Below, in pieces: positions 36,266-46,762 of a stretch of DNA of 64,000 nucleotides. The translations under genes were made by a program, and so were the position numbers. Numbering within the stretch: the first letter of the stretch is position 1; each line of letters starts with the position of its first letter. The notes below the pieces were generated by a model, which made no database searches, was not told the origin of the DNA, and saw nothing but the letters and a program-made list of their open reading frames with translations. Where the stretch lies: assembly GCA_026002855.1 (NCBI GenBank), contig BPGD01000001.1:3480001-3544000 (forward strand), given 5' to 3'. The DNA comes from Bryobacteraceae bacterium. GTDB taxonomy: Bacteria; Acidobacteriota; Terriglobia; Bryobacterales; Bryobacteraceae.

Positions 36266-37241
36266 GGATTTCCACCTCCTCGCTGGCGGCAGCCTCGCCG
36301 GGCGTGCGCCGCAGCAATCCCATGGCCTTCATGAAGATCTCCTCGAGCGTGTCCCGCCGCTGAGTGAGCCGCCGCACGCTGAGGCCCTGCGCGGCGGCCA
36401 GGGACCACAGCGCGCGCACGTCGAGATCCACCGGCAGCACGATGCGCCACAGCCCGGCAGCCTCGCGCACGCAGGCCGCGCCGCGCTGTTCAAGCGCCGC
36501 GCCGAGGCCGCTGTCATCGCCTTCGACTTCGAGCTCCACGAATCTGCGGTTGGCGCGCCGCTCCGCCTCAAGGTCGGCATGATGCACGACCGCGCCGTCT
36601 TTCAGGATCACGACCTCGTCGCAGACCTGCTCGACGTCGGCGAGCAGATGGGAGCAGACGATGACGCTCATGCCGTGCTCGTCCTTCATCTGGCGGATCA
36701 GATCGAGCATGCGGCGCCTGGCGGCAGGATCCAGCCCGTTGGTGGGCTCATCAAGGATCACCAGCTCGGGGCCGTGGACGATGGCCTGCGCCAGCCGCGC
36801 CATCTGCCGCATGCCGAGCGAATACGTGCCGAGCGTCCGGTAGCGGGCCTCGCCGAGCCCCACGTGGAACAGCGTTTCATGCGCCTTTTCGAGCGCCACC
36901 GGTCCGGGCAGGCCGCTGAGAGCTGCGAGCACGCGCAGGAACTCGACGCCAGTCATCGAGGCGACGAAAGAATCCGTCTCCGGCATGTAGCCGATGCGCT
37001 CGAGCACCTGGCGGCGCTCGCGGTGGCAGTCGAAGCCGAGCACGCGCGCCGAACCGCGCGTTGGCCGGTGGAAGCCGAGCAGGGTGCGGATCAGGGTGGA
37101 CTTGCCGGCGCCGTTGGGCCCGAGCAGGCCGATGGCGCGGCCGCGGCCGGAGACGCCGAGGCGGCAGGAGATCCCATGCAGGATCTCCCGCCGCCCGAGT
37201 TCGACGTGGAGGCCTTCGATCTCAACGACGGGCTGTGACAT
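36252..37241 (-). CDS. ABC transporter ATP-binding protein (first of operon)
   Basis: 329 residues. Walker A GPNGAGKST, signature TYSLGMRQMARLAQA, Walker B LVILDEPTNGLD and H-loop VCSHLLADV are present. The ATG is at 37241, 20 bases inside the end of the anti-sigma gene. It pairs with the permease that overlaps its 3' end by 14 bases. Two ATPase/permease pairs in tandem in one sigma-linked operon suggest one two-part exporter or two related exporters under extracytoplasmic stress control. Confidence 0.93.
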   Translation of the reverse strand: MSQPVVEIEGLHVELGRREILHGISCRLGVSGRGRAIGLLGPNGAGKSTLIRTLLGFHRPTRGSARVLGFDCHRERRQVLERIGYMPETDSFVASMTGVEFLRVLAALSGLPGPVALEKAHETLFHVGLGEARYRTLGTYSLGMRQMARLAQAIVHGPELVILDEPTNGLDPAARRRMLDLIRQMKDEHGMSVIVCSHLLADVEQVCDEVVILKDGAVVHHADLEAERRANRRFVELEVEGDDSGLGAALEQRGAACVREAAGLWRIVLPVDLDVRALWSLAAAQGLSVRRLTQRRDTLEEIFMKAMGLLRRTPGEAAASEEVEIHGDL

Positions 37242-39672
37242 TGCGTTCCTTCCGGGCCTGGCGTGCCGCGGGGCTTGATACTGATTGTGCCCCGGAGGCG
37301 AGCATCGCGTCGAGCAGCAGGCTCGCAAAGGAACTACGACTGGCGGCGCGGATTCGTTCCCCGTCGCCGTCGCTGGTGAAAGTGACCAGTGCCGGGCCGC
37401 GGTTTTCGAGCACCGCCTTCAGGGCCGGGTTGGATATGCCCGCCGTCAGGGGCCGCAGCGTTTCGGCGACGTTCACCCAGAGGAAGCCGGCCGGATGGAC
37501 CCCGGTGGAGGCGGGCAGCAGCGTGCGGAATTCGGGATGCTGGACCAGCGTGAGCCCGCCTTCGCGGGTGGCGATGGCGCGCTCCACCAGAGCGCGCTCC
37601 GGGCCCGCCACCAGGAACCCGCCGTGGTAGGTCCAGGTGATGGCGAATGGAGCGCCCCCAACCGTGAGCGTGTTCCAGGTGCGTCCGCCCGCGGTCTCCT
37701 GCCGCAGGCTCAGATGGCGGTTCTGGTTCTGCGTGCCGGGATCGGCGTTGATTGCCTCCACGACCTTGATGATGGAGGCGTCCAGCGTGGCGGGCCGGCG
37801 CACTTCCAGCACCGCCAGCCAGCCGGGGACAGGCACGGCGGCTTGTTCAATGCCGATGGCGAAGTCCGTGCCGAGCGAGGAGGCGATGTCATCGCCGAGC
37901 CGGATGCCGAGGCGGCGTTCGACTTCGTGAAGCCGCTCCAGCGCCTGGGGGCGGAGTTTCGTCATCTGGGCCACCATTTCGTCGTAGAGTTGCCGCGGCT
38001 CGCGCGTGCTGCCGGCAAGGACGATGTTTGCCTGCCTGGAGAAGTACTCGGCCGCGGTGGAGCTGCCGGCGGAGTCCAGCCATGCCGCGGGAGTGGAGGC
38101 GCCCGGCAGGAAGCCGAGCGTCATCTCGTTCTCGTCGCCCGCGGGCGTGCGGCGCTGCTCAAAGAACACGTATCGCAGCGGGAACTCCCTGCCCGTGGTC
38201 TGCCTCAGCCGCGTGCCCGGCTGGAGGGCGGCCATCCACCCCGCGCCGCGCTGGTAGCGGGCGGCGATCTCCTGGGCGAAGGCCGTGGCGGCGCCCTCGC
38301 CAGCGGTGCGCAGCACCCAGTCGAGGTGCGCCTGCGTGGGCGCCAGGGTCAGCCGTCCGGCTGCGATGCGCCAGACGAAGCTCTGCCCGCGGCCCGTGCG
38401 GATCTTCTCGAGTTCCGCGTTGAGCGCTTCTTCGAGCCCCGGTTTCACCGGCGCCAGAAGCGCGGCGGCGGCGCCCGCGTCCATCAGCGAGACGGTGAAG
38501 ACGGTCTCTTCACCGAGCATGGGCGAGATGCGCGCCAGGTCGGCGAGCATGTCCCGCAGGCGGGCGGTATCGGGCGAGTTCCACCATTCGGCGAACGCCG
38601 CATTCTGGGCGGCGCGCGCGTTCAGAGCATCGAGCGCCTCATTCATCATGCCGCTCACGTTGGGTGCGGCGATGTAGATCACCGGGTCGCGGGGCAGCGC
38701 CGCCAGCACCGTCGGCGCGGTGCGGGCGGGCGTGGAGGCAAGCCGGGTCAGCTGCTTTTCGACGGCGCTGAGCTCGGCCAGCACCGCGAGGTACTTTTCC
38801 GCCTCGGTGCTCCAGGCCAAGTTGCGGCGCAAGTCAGTGGACTCGAGCGCCGGATTCGTGGCGGCCACCTGGCCTGGTTTGAGCAGGCGTCCTCCGGCGG
38901 CGTTCCTCACCTCCACTGCGCCTTCGAGCACGGAAACGAGACTGCCATTGAGGCCGGAGCTGACGGCGAAGACGGTGCCGCGGACGCGCACCTCGGTGTC
39001 GCGTGTCTGCACGCGAAGGGTGCCGCGCCGCTGTCTGGCGGCCTCGACGAAGACGTCGCCGCGCGTCATCTGCACGGTGGCGCCGCTCCAGGCGCCGATG
39101 AGGGCCAGCTCGGTGCGTTCGTTGACTTCCACCCGGGAGCCGTCGGCCAGCCGCAGCAGCAGGCGTCCGCCGGCGGCCGTGCGCACCGGCACGCCGTCGC
39201 CGATGGGGGCGCCGGCGGCGAGGGGCTGGTTCTCGGGGCCATAGGCCGGCCCCTGGGCCTTCTCGACGACCGCGCGCGGCCCGGAAGGCGCCATCCACCG
39301 GTCGATCCGGTCGCGTCCGGCATAGATCAGCAGCGCGGCCACGCCCGCGGCCATCGCCCAGACGCGCGCCTGCGGCCAGCGCGAGGGGCGGGCGGAAGGC
39401 ATCGTCACCACCCGCGGCGCCCCCCGCAGTTCGGCGAAGGCACGGCGGCAGGCCGCGCAGCGCGCCAGGTGATCTTCAAGCAGCCATTGGCGGCTCTTTT
39501 CGAGACGGCCTTCCGCATACGGTTCGAGCATCGCGCGGAATCCGGCGCAGCGCGCCTCCGGCGAGGTCATCAGTTTTTCCCACACTCGTGCCCGCGCCGC
39601 CTCTTCTTCCGCAGCGGGCGCCGACTCGTTCCGCATCGCTTCCAGGGCTCTTTCCAGCCTGTCGTCCTTCAT
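37222..39672 (-). CDS. FecR-type anti-sigma protein with DUF3352-like periplasmic domain
   Basis: 816 residues from ATG 39672, chosen because GGGAGGGAG lies directly upstream; an ATG at 39690 overlaps the sigma stop. The N-terminal zinc-finger anti-sigma domain has H68-x3-C72-x2-C75 in a helix. A membrane helix covers about 106-119, then a FecR-like beta domain about 150-270 (RVEVNERTELALIGAWSG, RVRGTVFAVSSG). A large periplasmic part (about 310-790) resembles DUF3352 (PALIDAAPNVSG-like segment, ALVTFTSDGDG). It should hold the ECF sigma factor at the membrane and release it on an envelope signal. It is encoded between the sigma gene and the ABC genes. Confidence 0.85.
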   Translation of the reverse strand: MKDDRLERALEAMRNESAPAAEEEAARARVWEKLMTSPEARCAGFRAMLEPYAEGRLEKSRQWLLEDHLARCAACRRAFAELRGAPRVVTMPSARPSRWPQARVWAMAAGVAALLIYAGRDRIDRWMAPSGPRAVVEKAQGPAYGPENQPLAAGAPIGDGVPVRTAAGGRLLLRLADGSRVEVNERTELALIGAWSGATVQMTRGDVFVEAARQRRGTLRVQTRDTEVRVRGTVFAVSSGLNGSLVSVLEGAVEVRNAAGGRLLKPGQVAATNPALESTDLRRNLAWSTEAEKYLAVLAELSAVEKQLTRLASTPARTAPTVLAALPRDPVIYIAAPNVSGMMNEALDALNARAAQNAAFAEWWNSPDTARLRDMLADLARISPMLGEETVFTVSLMDAGAAAALLAPVKPGLEEALNAELEKIRTGRGQSFVWRIAAGRLTLAPTQAHLDWVLRTAGEGAATAFAQEIAARYQRGAGWMAALQPGTRLRQTTGREFPLRYVFFEQRRTPAGDENEMTLGFLPGASTPAAWLDSAGSSTAAEYFSRQANIVLAGSTREPRQLYDEMVAQMTKLRPQALERLHEVERRLGIRLGDDIASSLGTDFAIGIEQAAVPVPGWLAVLEVRRPATLDASIIKVVEAINADPGTQNQNRHLSLRQETAGGRTWNTLTVGGAPFAITWTYHGGFLVAGPERALVERAIATREGGLTLVQHPEFRTLLPASTGVHPAGFLWVNVAETLRPLTAGISNPALKAVLENRGPALVTFTSDGDGERIRAASRSSFASLLLDAMLASGAQSVSSPAARQARKERNVTARR

Positions 39673-39686
39673 GTCTCCCTCCCGCT

Positions 39687-40208
39687 TCATCTCGCGAGTT
39701 CCTCCTGGAGCCAGCGGCGGATGCGGTGCAGCCGCACGCCGATGGTGGAGCGCTCCAGCCCGTACATCCGTGCAATTTCCGTGTTGGAGATTCCCTCGAT
39801 GTAGCGGAGCGCGAAGAGTTCCGCGTCCTGCGGCTCGAGCGTGGCGAGCGCGCGGCGGAGGCGTTCCCTGAGCAGCGGCGAGCTGTCCGGGGCCGGATGA
39901 GGCAGGCTCTCGTCGAGCTGCGCCTCGGCCCGGTGACCGCGCGCCCGAAGCACGTCCAGGGCGGCGTTGGCCGCAGCGCGCCGGAAGTAATGCTCCGGCG
40001 CGATGGCTTCGTCGATGCGCGGGCCCTGCCGAAGCACGCGGAGAAACACGGTCTGGAGGGCGTCTTCGGCGTCTTCCGGCCGGCCGGTGATCCGCAGCGC
40101 CGTCCGATAGACGACGCCCGCGTACTTCTCATACAGGGCGGCGAATTCGTCGGGCGGCGCCATGGGGGGCAGTGTCTCCTGCCTGGCAGGGCTCGCTGAC
40201 ATTGTCAT
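39687..40208 (-). CDS. ECF RNA polymerase sigma factor (RpoE-like)
   Basis: 173 residues from ATG 40208 (GAGG seven bases upstream). Sigma-2 domain (about 20-85: LYEKYAGVVYRTALRITG, EDAEDALQTVFLRVL) and sigma-4 domain (about 115-170: LEPQDAELFALRYIEGISNTEIA and ERSTIGVRLHRIRRW). It directs transcription of an envelope-stress-type regulon, possibly including this operon. The gene downstream encodes its likely FecR-type anti-sigma protein, and the ABC genes follow. A strong leftward terminator lies further upstream on the same strand, isolating the operon. Confidence 0.92.
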   Translation of the reverse strand: MTMSASPARQETLPPMAPPDEFAALYEKYAGVVYRTALRITGRPEDAEDALQTVFLRVLRQGPRIDEAIAPEHYFRRAAANAALDVLRARGHRAEAQLDESLPHPAPDSSPLLRERLRRALATLEPQDAELFALRYIEGISNTEIARMYGLERSTIGVRLHRIRRWLQEELAR

Positions 40209-40295
40209 GTTGCGCCTCACCCTGCCATACGATGCGCACAGCCGATTATTACACGCCCGTGGAAATTGTCCGGTGCGCCGCGGGGCCGGCGGCAC

Positions 40296-40325
40296 AAAAA
40301 AGCCCAGCCCGTCGGCCGGGCTGGG
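40296..40325 (-). terminator. Rho-independent terminator of the small leftward gene
   Basis: On the reverse strand CCCAGCCC and GGGCTGGG (40303-40310 and 40318-40325) form a stem followed by six T residues (complement of 40296-40301). It ends the transcript of the gene at 40371-40562. Confidence 0.8.
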
Positions 40326-40370
40326 GGGGACCGCGCAGGAATCTTCGGCGGGTGTTCGCCAGTCGTTGGA

Positions 40371-40562
40371 TCAGCCGCGGCGCCTGCGGCGAACGACCAG
40401 CACTTCTTCCCCTTCGAGCTGCGACTCCAGCTCCCGGAGCTCGCGCTCCAGGATGGCGCGCTCGATCTCTTCGGACACCTCCCCCGCGTCATCCAGGCTG
40501 CGGATCTGGTCGATCCGCTCCAGGATCTCCTTTTCGAGCTGAAGGCGTTCGTTCAGGTTCAC
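40371..40562 (-). CDS. Small coiled-coil protein of unknown function
   Basis: 63 residues from GTG 40562 with GGGAGG at the right distance; a longer frame to 40628 exists but its start has no site. Highly charged and almost entirely helical, with heptad-like leucines (LNERLQLEKEILERIDQI, EEIERAILERELRELESQL), ending in a run of arginines (RRRRRG). The size, strong ribosome-binding site and dedicated terminator argue it is real. A nucleic-acid or membrane-surface binding role through the basic tail is only a guess. Confidence 0.65.
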   Translation of the reverse strand: MNLNERLQLEKEILERIDQIRSLDDAGEVSEEIERAILERELRELESQLEGEEVLVVRRRRRG

Positions 40563-40839
40563 TGTGTCCTCCCGGGCGTTTTGCCCTTCCACTGGTTCAG
40601 ACGCTTCCGCGCGCCGATCGTTCCACAAAAGACAACGGAAATTTCGCGGGGATTTTTACCCGCCACCGGGCGGAAGAGAAGCTGCGCTCCGCCTGATCCC
40701 ACGGAAATCAATGCAGGTCCGCAGGCCCATGCACGTGGCTCCCGACGATCGAAAAACCGGCCCCGGGCCGGGCTCCGCCGTCCTGAATCAGATGAAGTCA
40801 TCCGGTTTCTCTGATATCGTGGAGCGGGAACTTCCAGCC

Positions 40840-42234
40840 ATGGCTGCCGACATGCAGGAACTCTACGCGCAGCGGCTGAACCGCTATGTGACCGCCATGC
40901 GGAACGGCAGGCCGGACCGCGTGCCCATCCGTCCGTTCGCCGCCGAGTTCACCGCGCGCCACTGCGGCATGACCGCACAGCAGGTAACGCATGACTACCG
41001 CCAGGCGTTCGAGGCGGTAATCCGCTGCTGCCGCGACTACGACTGGGACGCCGCCGTGCCCAACATGGTCTACGTCTGGACTGGCCTCGTGCAGGCGGCC
41101 GGCCTGCGTTATTACGCCATCCCGGGCATCGATGTCGACGAGCACACGGGCTTTCAGTACCGCGAGCCGGACATGGAGCACGCCTGGATGCGGCGCGAAG
41201 AATATGACGAGTTCATTGAGGACCCGGTGGCGTTTCTGTGGACGAAATGGCTGCCGCGCATCTCGGCCGAATATGAAAAATCCCCGATGCGGCGCGACCT
41301 GGCGCTGGTGAAAAGCGCCTGGGCGATGGCCGATTATTTCTCCGCATTCGGCCCCCAGGTGCAGCGGATGAAGGAGGAAACGGGCACGGTTTCCGCCATC
41401 AGCGGCATGCTGAAGGCGCCGCTCGACGTGCTGGCCGACAAGTTCCGCGGATATGTGGGCCTGGCCTTTGATCTGAAGGAGATCCCTGAGAAAGTGGCGG
41501 CGGCCTGCCGGGCGCTGATGCCGCACCTCGGGCAGATCGCCCTGTCCGGGCTGGACCCGGAGCGCTGCCTTCCCGTCCCGGTGTGGCTTCACCGCAGTTG
41601 CGTGCCGTTCATCTCCCGGGAGCACTTCGACACGATCTTCTGGCCGACGTTCCGCCCGCTGGTGGAGGCCGTCTGGGCAAAGGGCAATCAGGTATTGTTC
41701 TACGCCGAGGGCCGGTGGGACGCCCATCTGGACACGTTTGCGACGCTGCCGGCCGGGAGCATCATCTATCACATGGACCGCGGCGACCCGAAACTGTGCG
41801 CGGAAAAACTGGGCAAGAAGTTCTGCCTGAGCGGCGGCGTGCCCAATGCGCTGCTCGCTTTTGGAACGCCAGAGCAGGTGCGGGCCAGATGCAAAGAACT
41901 GATTGACGTTTGCGGAGAAAACGGCGGCTATATCATGGACGCATCGGCCATCATTCAGAGCGATGCGCGGGTGGAAAATGTGCGCGCCATGACGGAATTC
42001 ACGCGCGAATATGGCGTGTACTGCTCCTCGCCGTGCTCCGCTCCGCCGCCTCCGCCGCCCGCGGAGCGGTGCCCGGCGCCGGACCTCGGACCGCCGCGGC
42101 GCTGCTTCCGCTGGGAGGAAAAACTGATGGAGATCCCGGCGATCCGCGGCGACGCCGGACTCTGCCGCCGCATCTGGAACGACCTGGACTCCTTCGCCTA
42201 CACGTGGATCTGGCATCTGGTGCTGAGCTTCTGA
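40840..42234 (+). CDS. Uroporphyrinogen-decarboxylase-like (methyltransferase superfamily) protein
   Basis: 464 residues from ATG 40840; earlier in-frame ATGs (40792 and before) exist but have weaker sites. URO-D fold: PIRPFAAEFTARHCGM, IPGIDVDEHTGFQYREP, KAPLDVLADKFRGYVG, GNQVLFYAEGRWDAHLDTFATLP and SGGVPNALLAFGTPEQV near the C-terminus, ending near WIWHLVLSF. Between about 405 and 435 there is a proline- and cysteine-rich insertion (several P in a row, C residues on both sides). URO-D relatives include MtaA/CmuA-type methyltransferases, and the residues for porphyrin decarboxylation are not obvious, so a corrinoid or methyl-transfer role is more likely than heme synthesis. The secreted RraA-like gene follows 53 bases later. 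Confidence 0.8.
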   Translation: MAADMQELYAQRLNRYVTAMRNGRPDRVPIRPFAAEFTARHCGMTAQQVTHDYRQAFEAVIRCCRDYDWDAAVPNMVYVWTGLVQAAGLRYYAIPGIDVDEHTGFQYREPDMEHAWMRREEYDEFIEDPVAFLWTKWLPRISAEYEKSPMRRDLALVKSAWAMADYFSAFGPQVQRMKEETGTVSAISGMLKAPLDVLADKFRGYVGLAFDLKEIPEKVAAACRALMPHLGQIALSGLDPERCLPVPVWLHRSCVPFISREHFDTIFWPTFRPLVEAVWAKGNQVLFYAEGRWDAHLDTFATLPAGSIIYHMDRGDPKLCAEKLGKKFCLSGGVPNALLAFGTPEQVRARCKELIDVCGENGGYIMDASAIIQSDARVENVRAMTEFTREYGVYCSSPCSAPPPPPPAERCPAPDLGPPRRCFRWEEKLMEIPAIRGDAGLCRRIWNDLDSFAYTWIWHLVLSF

Positions 42235-42287
42235 CAGGCCGGGCGGCCGCCTGCGGAGTGTATAGTGTCTCCATCAGGAGCCGCGCG

Positions 42288-43229
42288 ATGAAGTGCCACA
42301 TCGTTCTTGCCGTATTGCTGGGCGCCGGGGCCGCGCTGGCCCAGCCCGGAGTGTTCACAAAGGACCATCTGATCCGCTACACGCCGGAATGGAAGGGCGA
42401 ACGTTTTCCCGACGGACGGCCGAGGGTGCCGGACGGGATTCTGAAGAGAATGCGCGAGGTGACGCTGGAAGAGGCGTGGGCGGTGCTGCGCAATGAGGGA
42501 TACAACTACCAGTACGAGGACGGATGGCTGGAGATCCATCCGGGCAAGGTTCTCGTCGGCCGCGCGCTGACGGCCGCCTGGGTGCCGGGCCGGCCCGACA
42601 TCCACCGTGTGATTGAGGCGGAGGGGAAACGCGACGGCCGCGTGGGCGCGCCCAACGCGTGGCCGGTGGACCTGCTTCAGCCCGGCGACGTGTACGTCTG
42701 CGACCATTTCGGCCTGAAGATCGACGGACCGTCCATTGGCGACAATGTCGGCAACGCCATTTACGCCAAATCCGGAAATGGCATTGTGTATGACGGCGCG
42801 GTCCGGGACATTGCCGGCCTGAAAGAGCTGGAGAATTTCGTCTCTTTCGTGCGCTTTTATCACCCGTCGCATCATTACAGCAGCTCGGGGCCGCGGCTGA
42901 ATTCGACGCTCATTTCGATTAATGCGCCGGTCCGGATCGGCCGCGCCACGGTGATGCCGGGCGACGTGGTGCTGGGCCGCGACGGCGGCGTGATCTTCAT
43001 TCCGCCGCATCTGGCGGAGAAGGTGGTGGTGACGAGCGAGATCGTCCGGCTGCGCGACATGTTCGGCCACCAGCGGCTGCGGGAGGGCAAGTACACGCCG
43101 GGCCAGATTGACGCGCGCTGGACGCCGGAAATCGAGAAGGATTTCACCGAATGGCTGCGGCAGCACATGGACAGGCTGCCGGTTCCGAAGGAGCAGATCC
43201 AGGAGATCCTCAAGCAGCGCACCTGGTAG
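42288..43229 (+). CDS. Secreted RraA-family protein
   Basis: 313 residues, CAGGAG site. Signal peptide MKCHIVLAVLLGAGAALAQ (cleavage near residue 19), unusual for this family, which is normally cytoplasmic. The RraA core is at about 55-260: VDLLQPGDVYVCDHFG, GNAIYAKSGNGIVYDGAVRDI and GRATVMPGDVVLGRDGGVIFIPP. The G-x-x-x-D-G-x-x-R-D metal motif (near residues 165-175) is intact. Family members are aldolases or decarboxylases of hydroxy-acids (HMG/CHA aldolase type) or RNase E inhibitors. A periplasmic aldolase-like function is most likely here. A 35-residue segment after the core and a helical C-terminus make it longer than the usual 160-220. Confidence 0.8.
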   Translation: MKCHIVLAVLLGAGAALAQPGVFTKDHLIRYTPEWKGERFPDGRPRVPDGILKRMREVTLEEAWAVLRNEGYNYQYEDGWLEIHPGKVLVGRALTAAWVPGRPDIHRVIEAEGKRDGRVGAPNAWPVDLLQPGDVYVCDHFGLKIDGPSIGDNVGNAIYAKSGNGIVYDGAVRDIAGLKELENFVSFVRFYHPSHHYSSSGPRLNSTLISINAPVRIGRATVMPGDVVLGRDGGVIFIPPHLAEKVVVTSEIVRLRDMFGHQRLREGKYTPGQIDARWTPEIEKDFTEWLRQHMDRLPVPKEQIQEILKQRTW

Positions 43230-43265
43230 GCGCGCGCACGGTTTGCATGGCGTGCGCCCGCTACA

Positions 43266-45893
<2,628 letters not shown>

Positions 45894-45923
45894 GCACCGG
45901 CGCAGGGAGCCCGCACGGCGCCG

Positions 45924-46703
45924 TCAGCGGCGTTTGTGCGGGCTCTTCCGCTCGAGCCACACGCGCAGCCCGAAGGGCAGCAGCTCGCCGAGCGCCGCGC
46001 CGATGCGGTACTGCCAGCCGGGAATCACAAACAGCTTGCCGCTTTCGAGTCCCCGCAGGCTGGCCTCGACGACCTCGCCCGCGTCCATCCACAGCCACCT
46101 GGGCACCCTGTTTCGGTCGACGCCGAGCACGTCGTGAAATTCGGTGTAGGTGAAGCCTGGGCACAGCGCCTGGACTTTGACTGGGGAGCCGAGCAGGTCG
46201 AGCTCGATGCGCAGGCCCTCGGTGAAGTCGTTCATCCAGCCTTTGGTGGCGCAGTAGCTCACGTTGCCGCCGCTGCGCCAGAAGCCGGCCACGGAGCTAA
46301 CGTTGATGACCGCCCCGCTGCCGCGGCGGATCATGCCAGGCAGCACGGCGCGGGTCAGGCGCATGGTGGCGAGCACGTGCAGGTTCACCATTTCCACCTG
46401 CCGGGCGTAGTCGGTTTCGTGGAAGAAGCCCAGCGTGCCGAAGCCGGCGTTGTTGACGAGCAGGTCCGGCGTGGCGCCCGCCTCGATGCGCGCCGCCAGC
46501 CCTTCGGCCTCGGCGGGCTTCGACAGGTCGCAGGGGAAGCAGTCGACTTCGACGCCGTGCTGCTTTTCGAGTTCGGCTTTCAGCGCCTCCAGCCGCTGCA
46601 CGCGCCGGGCCGCCAGCAGCAGCCCGTAGCCGCGCGCCGCCAGCTTGCGCGCAAACGTTTCTCCCAGTCCGCTGGATGCGCCGGTAATGACAGCGAATTT
46701 CAT
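45924..46703 (-). CDS. Short-chain dehydrogenase/reductase (SDR)
   Basis: 259 residues from ATG 46703 (a 12-codon upstream extension is not supported). TGASSGLG (7-14) is the nucleotide-binding motif, NNAG is at 84-87, and the catalytic Ser (136/137), Tyr150 and Lys154 form S-x12-Y-x3-K. It probably uses NADPH, since R33-R34 follow strand 2. C-terminal hydrophobic stretches (GALGELLPFGLRVWL) resemble the family of DltE-like or fatty-acid-modifying SDRs. Substrate unknown. It is divergent from the CorA-like gene. Confidence 0.9.
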   Translation of the reverse strand: MKFAVITGASSGLGETFARKLAARGYGLLLAARRVQRLEALKAELEKQHGVEVDCFPCDLSKPAEAEGLAARIEAGATPDLLVNNAGFGTLGFFHETDYARQVEMVNLHVLATMRLTRAVLPGMIRRGSGAVINVSSVAGFWRSGGNVSYCATKGWMNDFTEGLRIELDLLGSPVKVQALCPGFTYTEFHDVLGVDRNRVPRWLWMDAGEVVEASLRGLESGKLFVIPGWQYRIGAALGELLPFGLRVWLERKSPHKRR

Positions 46704-46762
46704 GGCCGGTTCAACGTTATCATCGCACGGCTGGCGCACACTGCACGGTACAATACGGCACG

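Noticed and set aside
37285-39804. 839-codon forward open frame
   Set aside because: Antisense to the FecR-type anti-sigma gene; G/A/R-rich with no motif.
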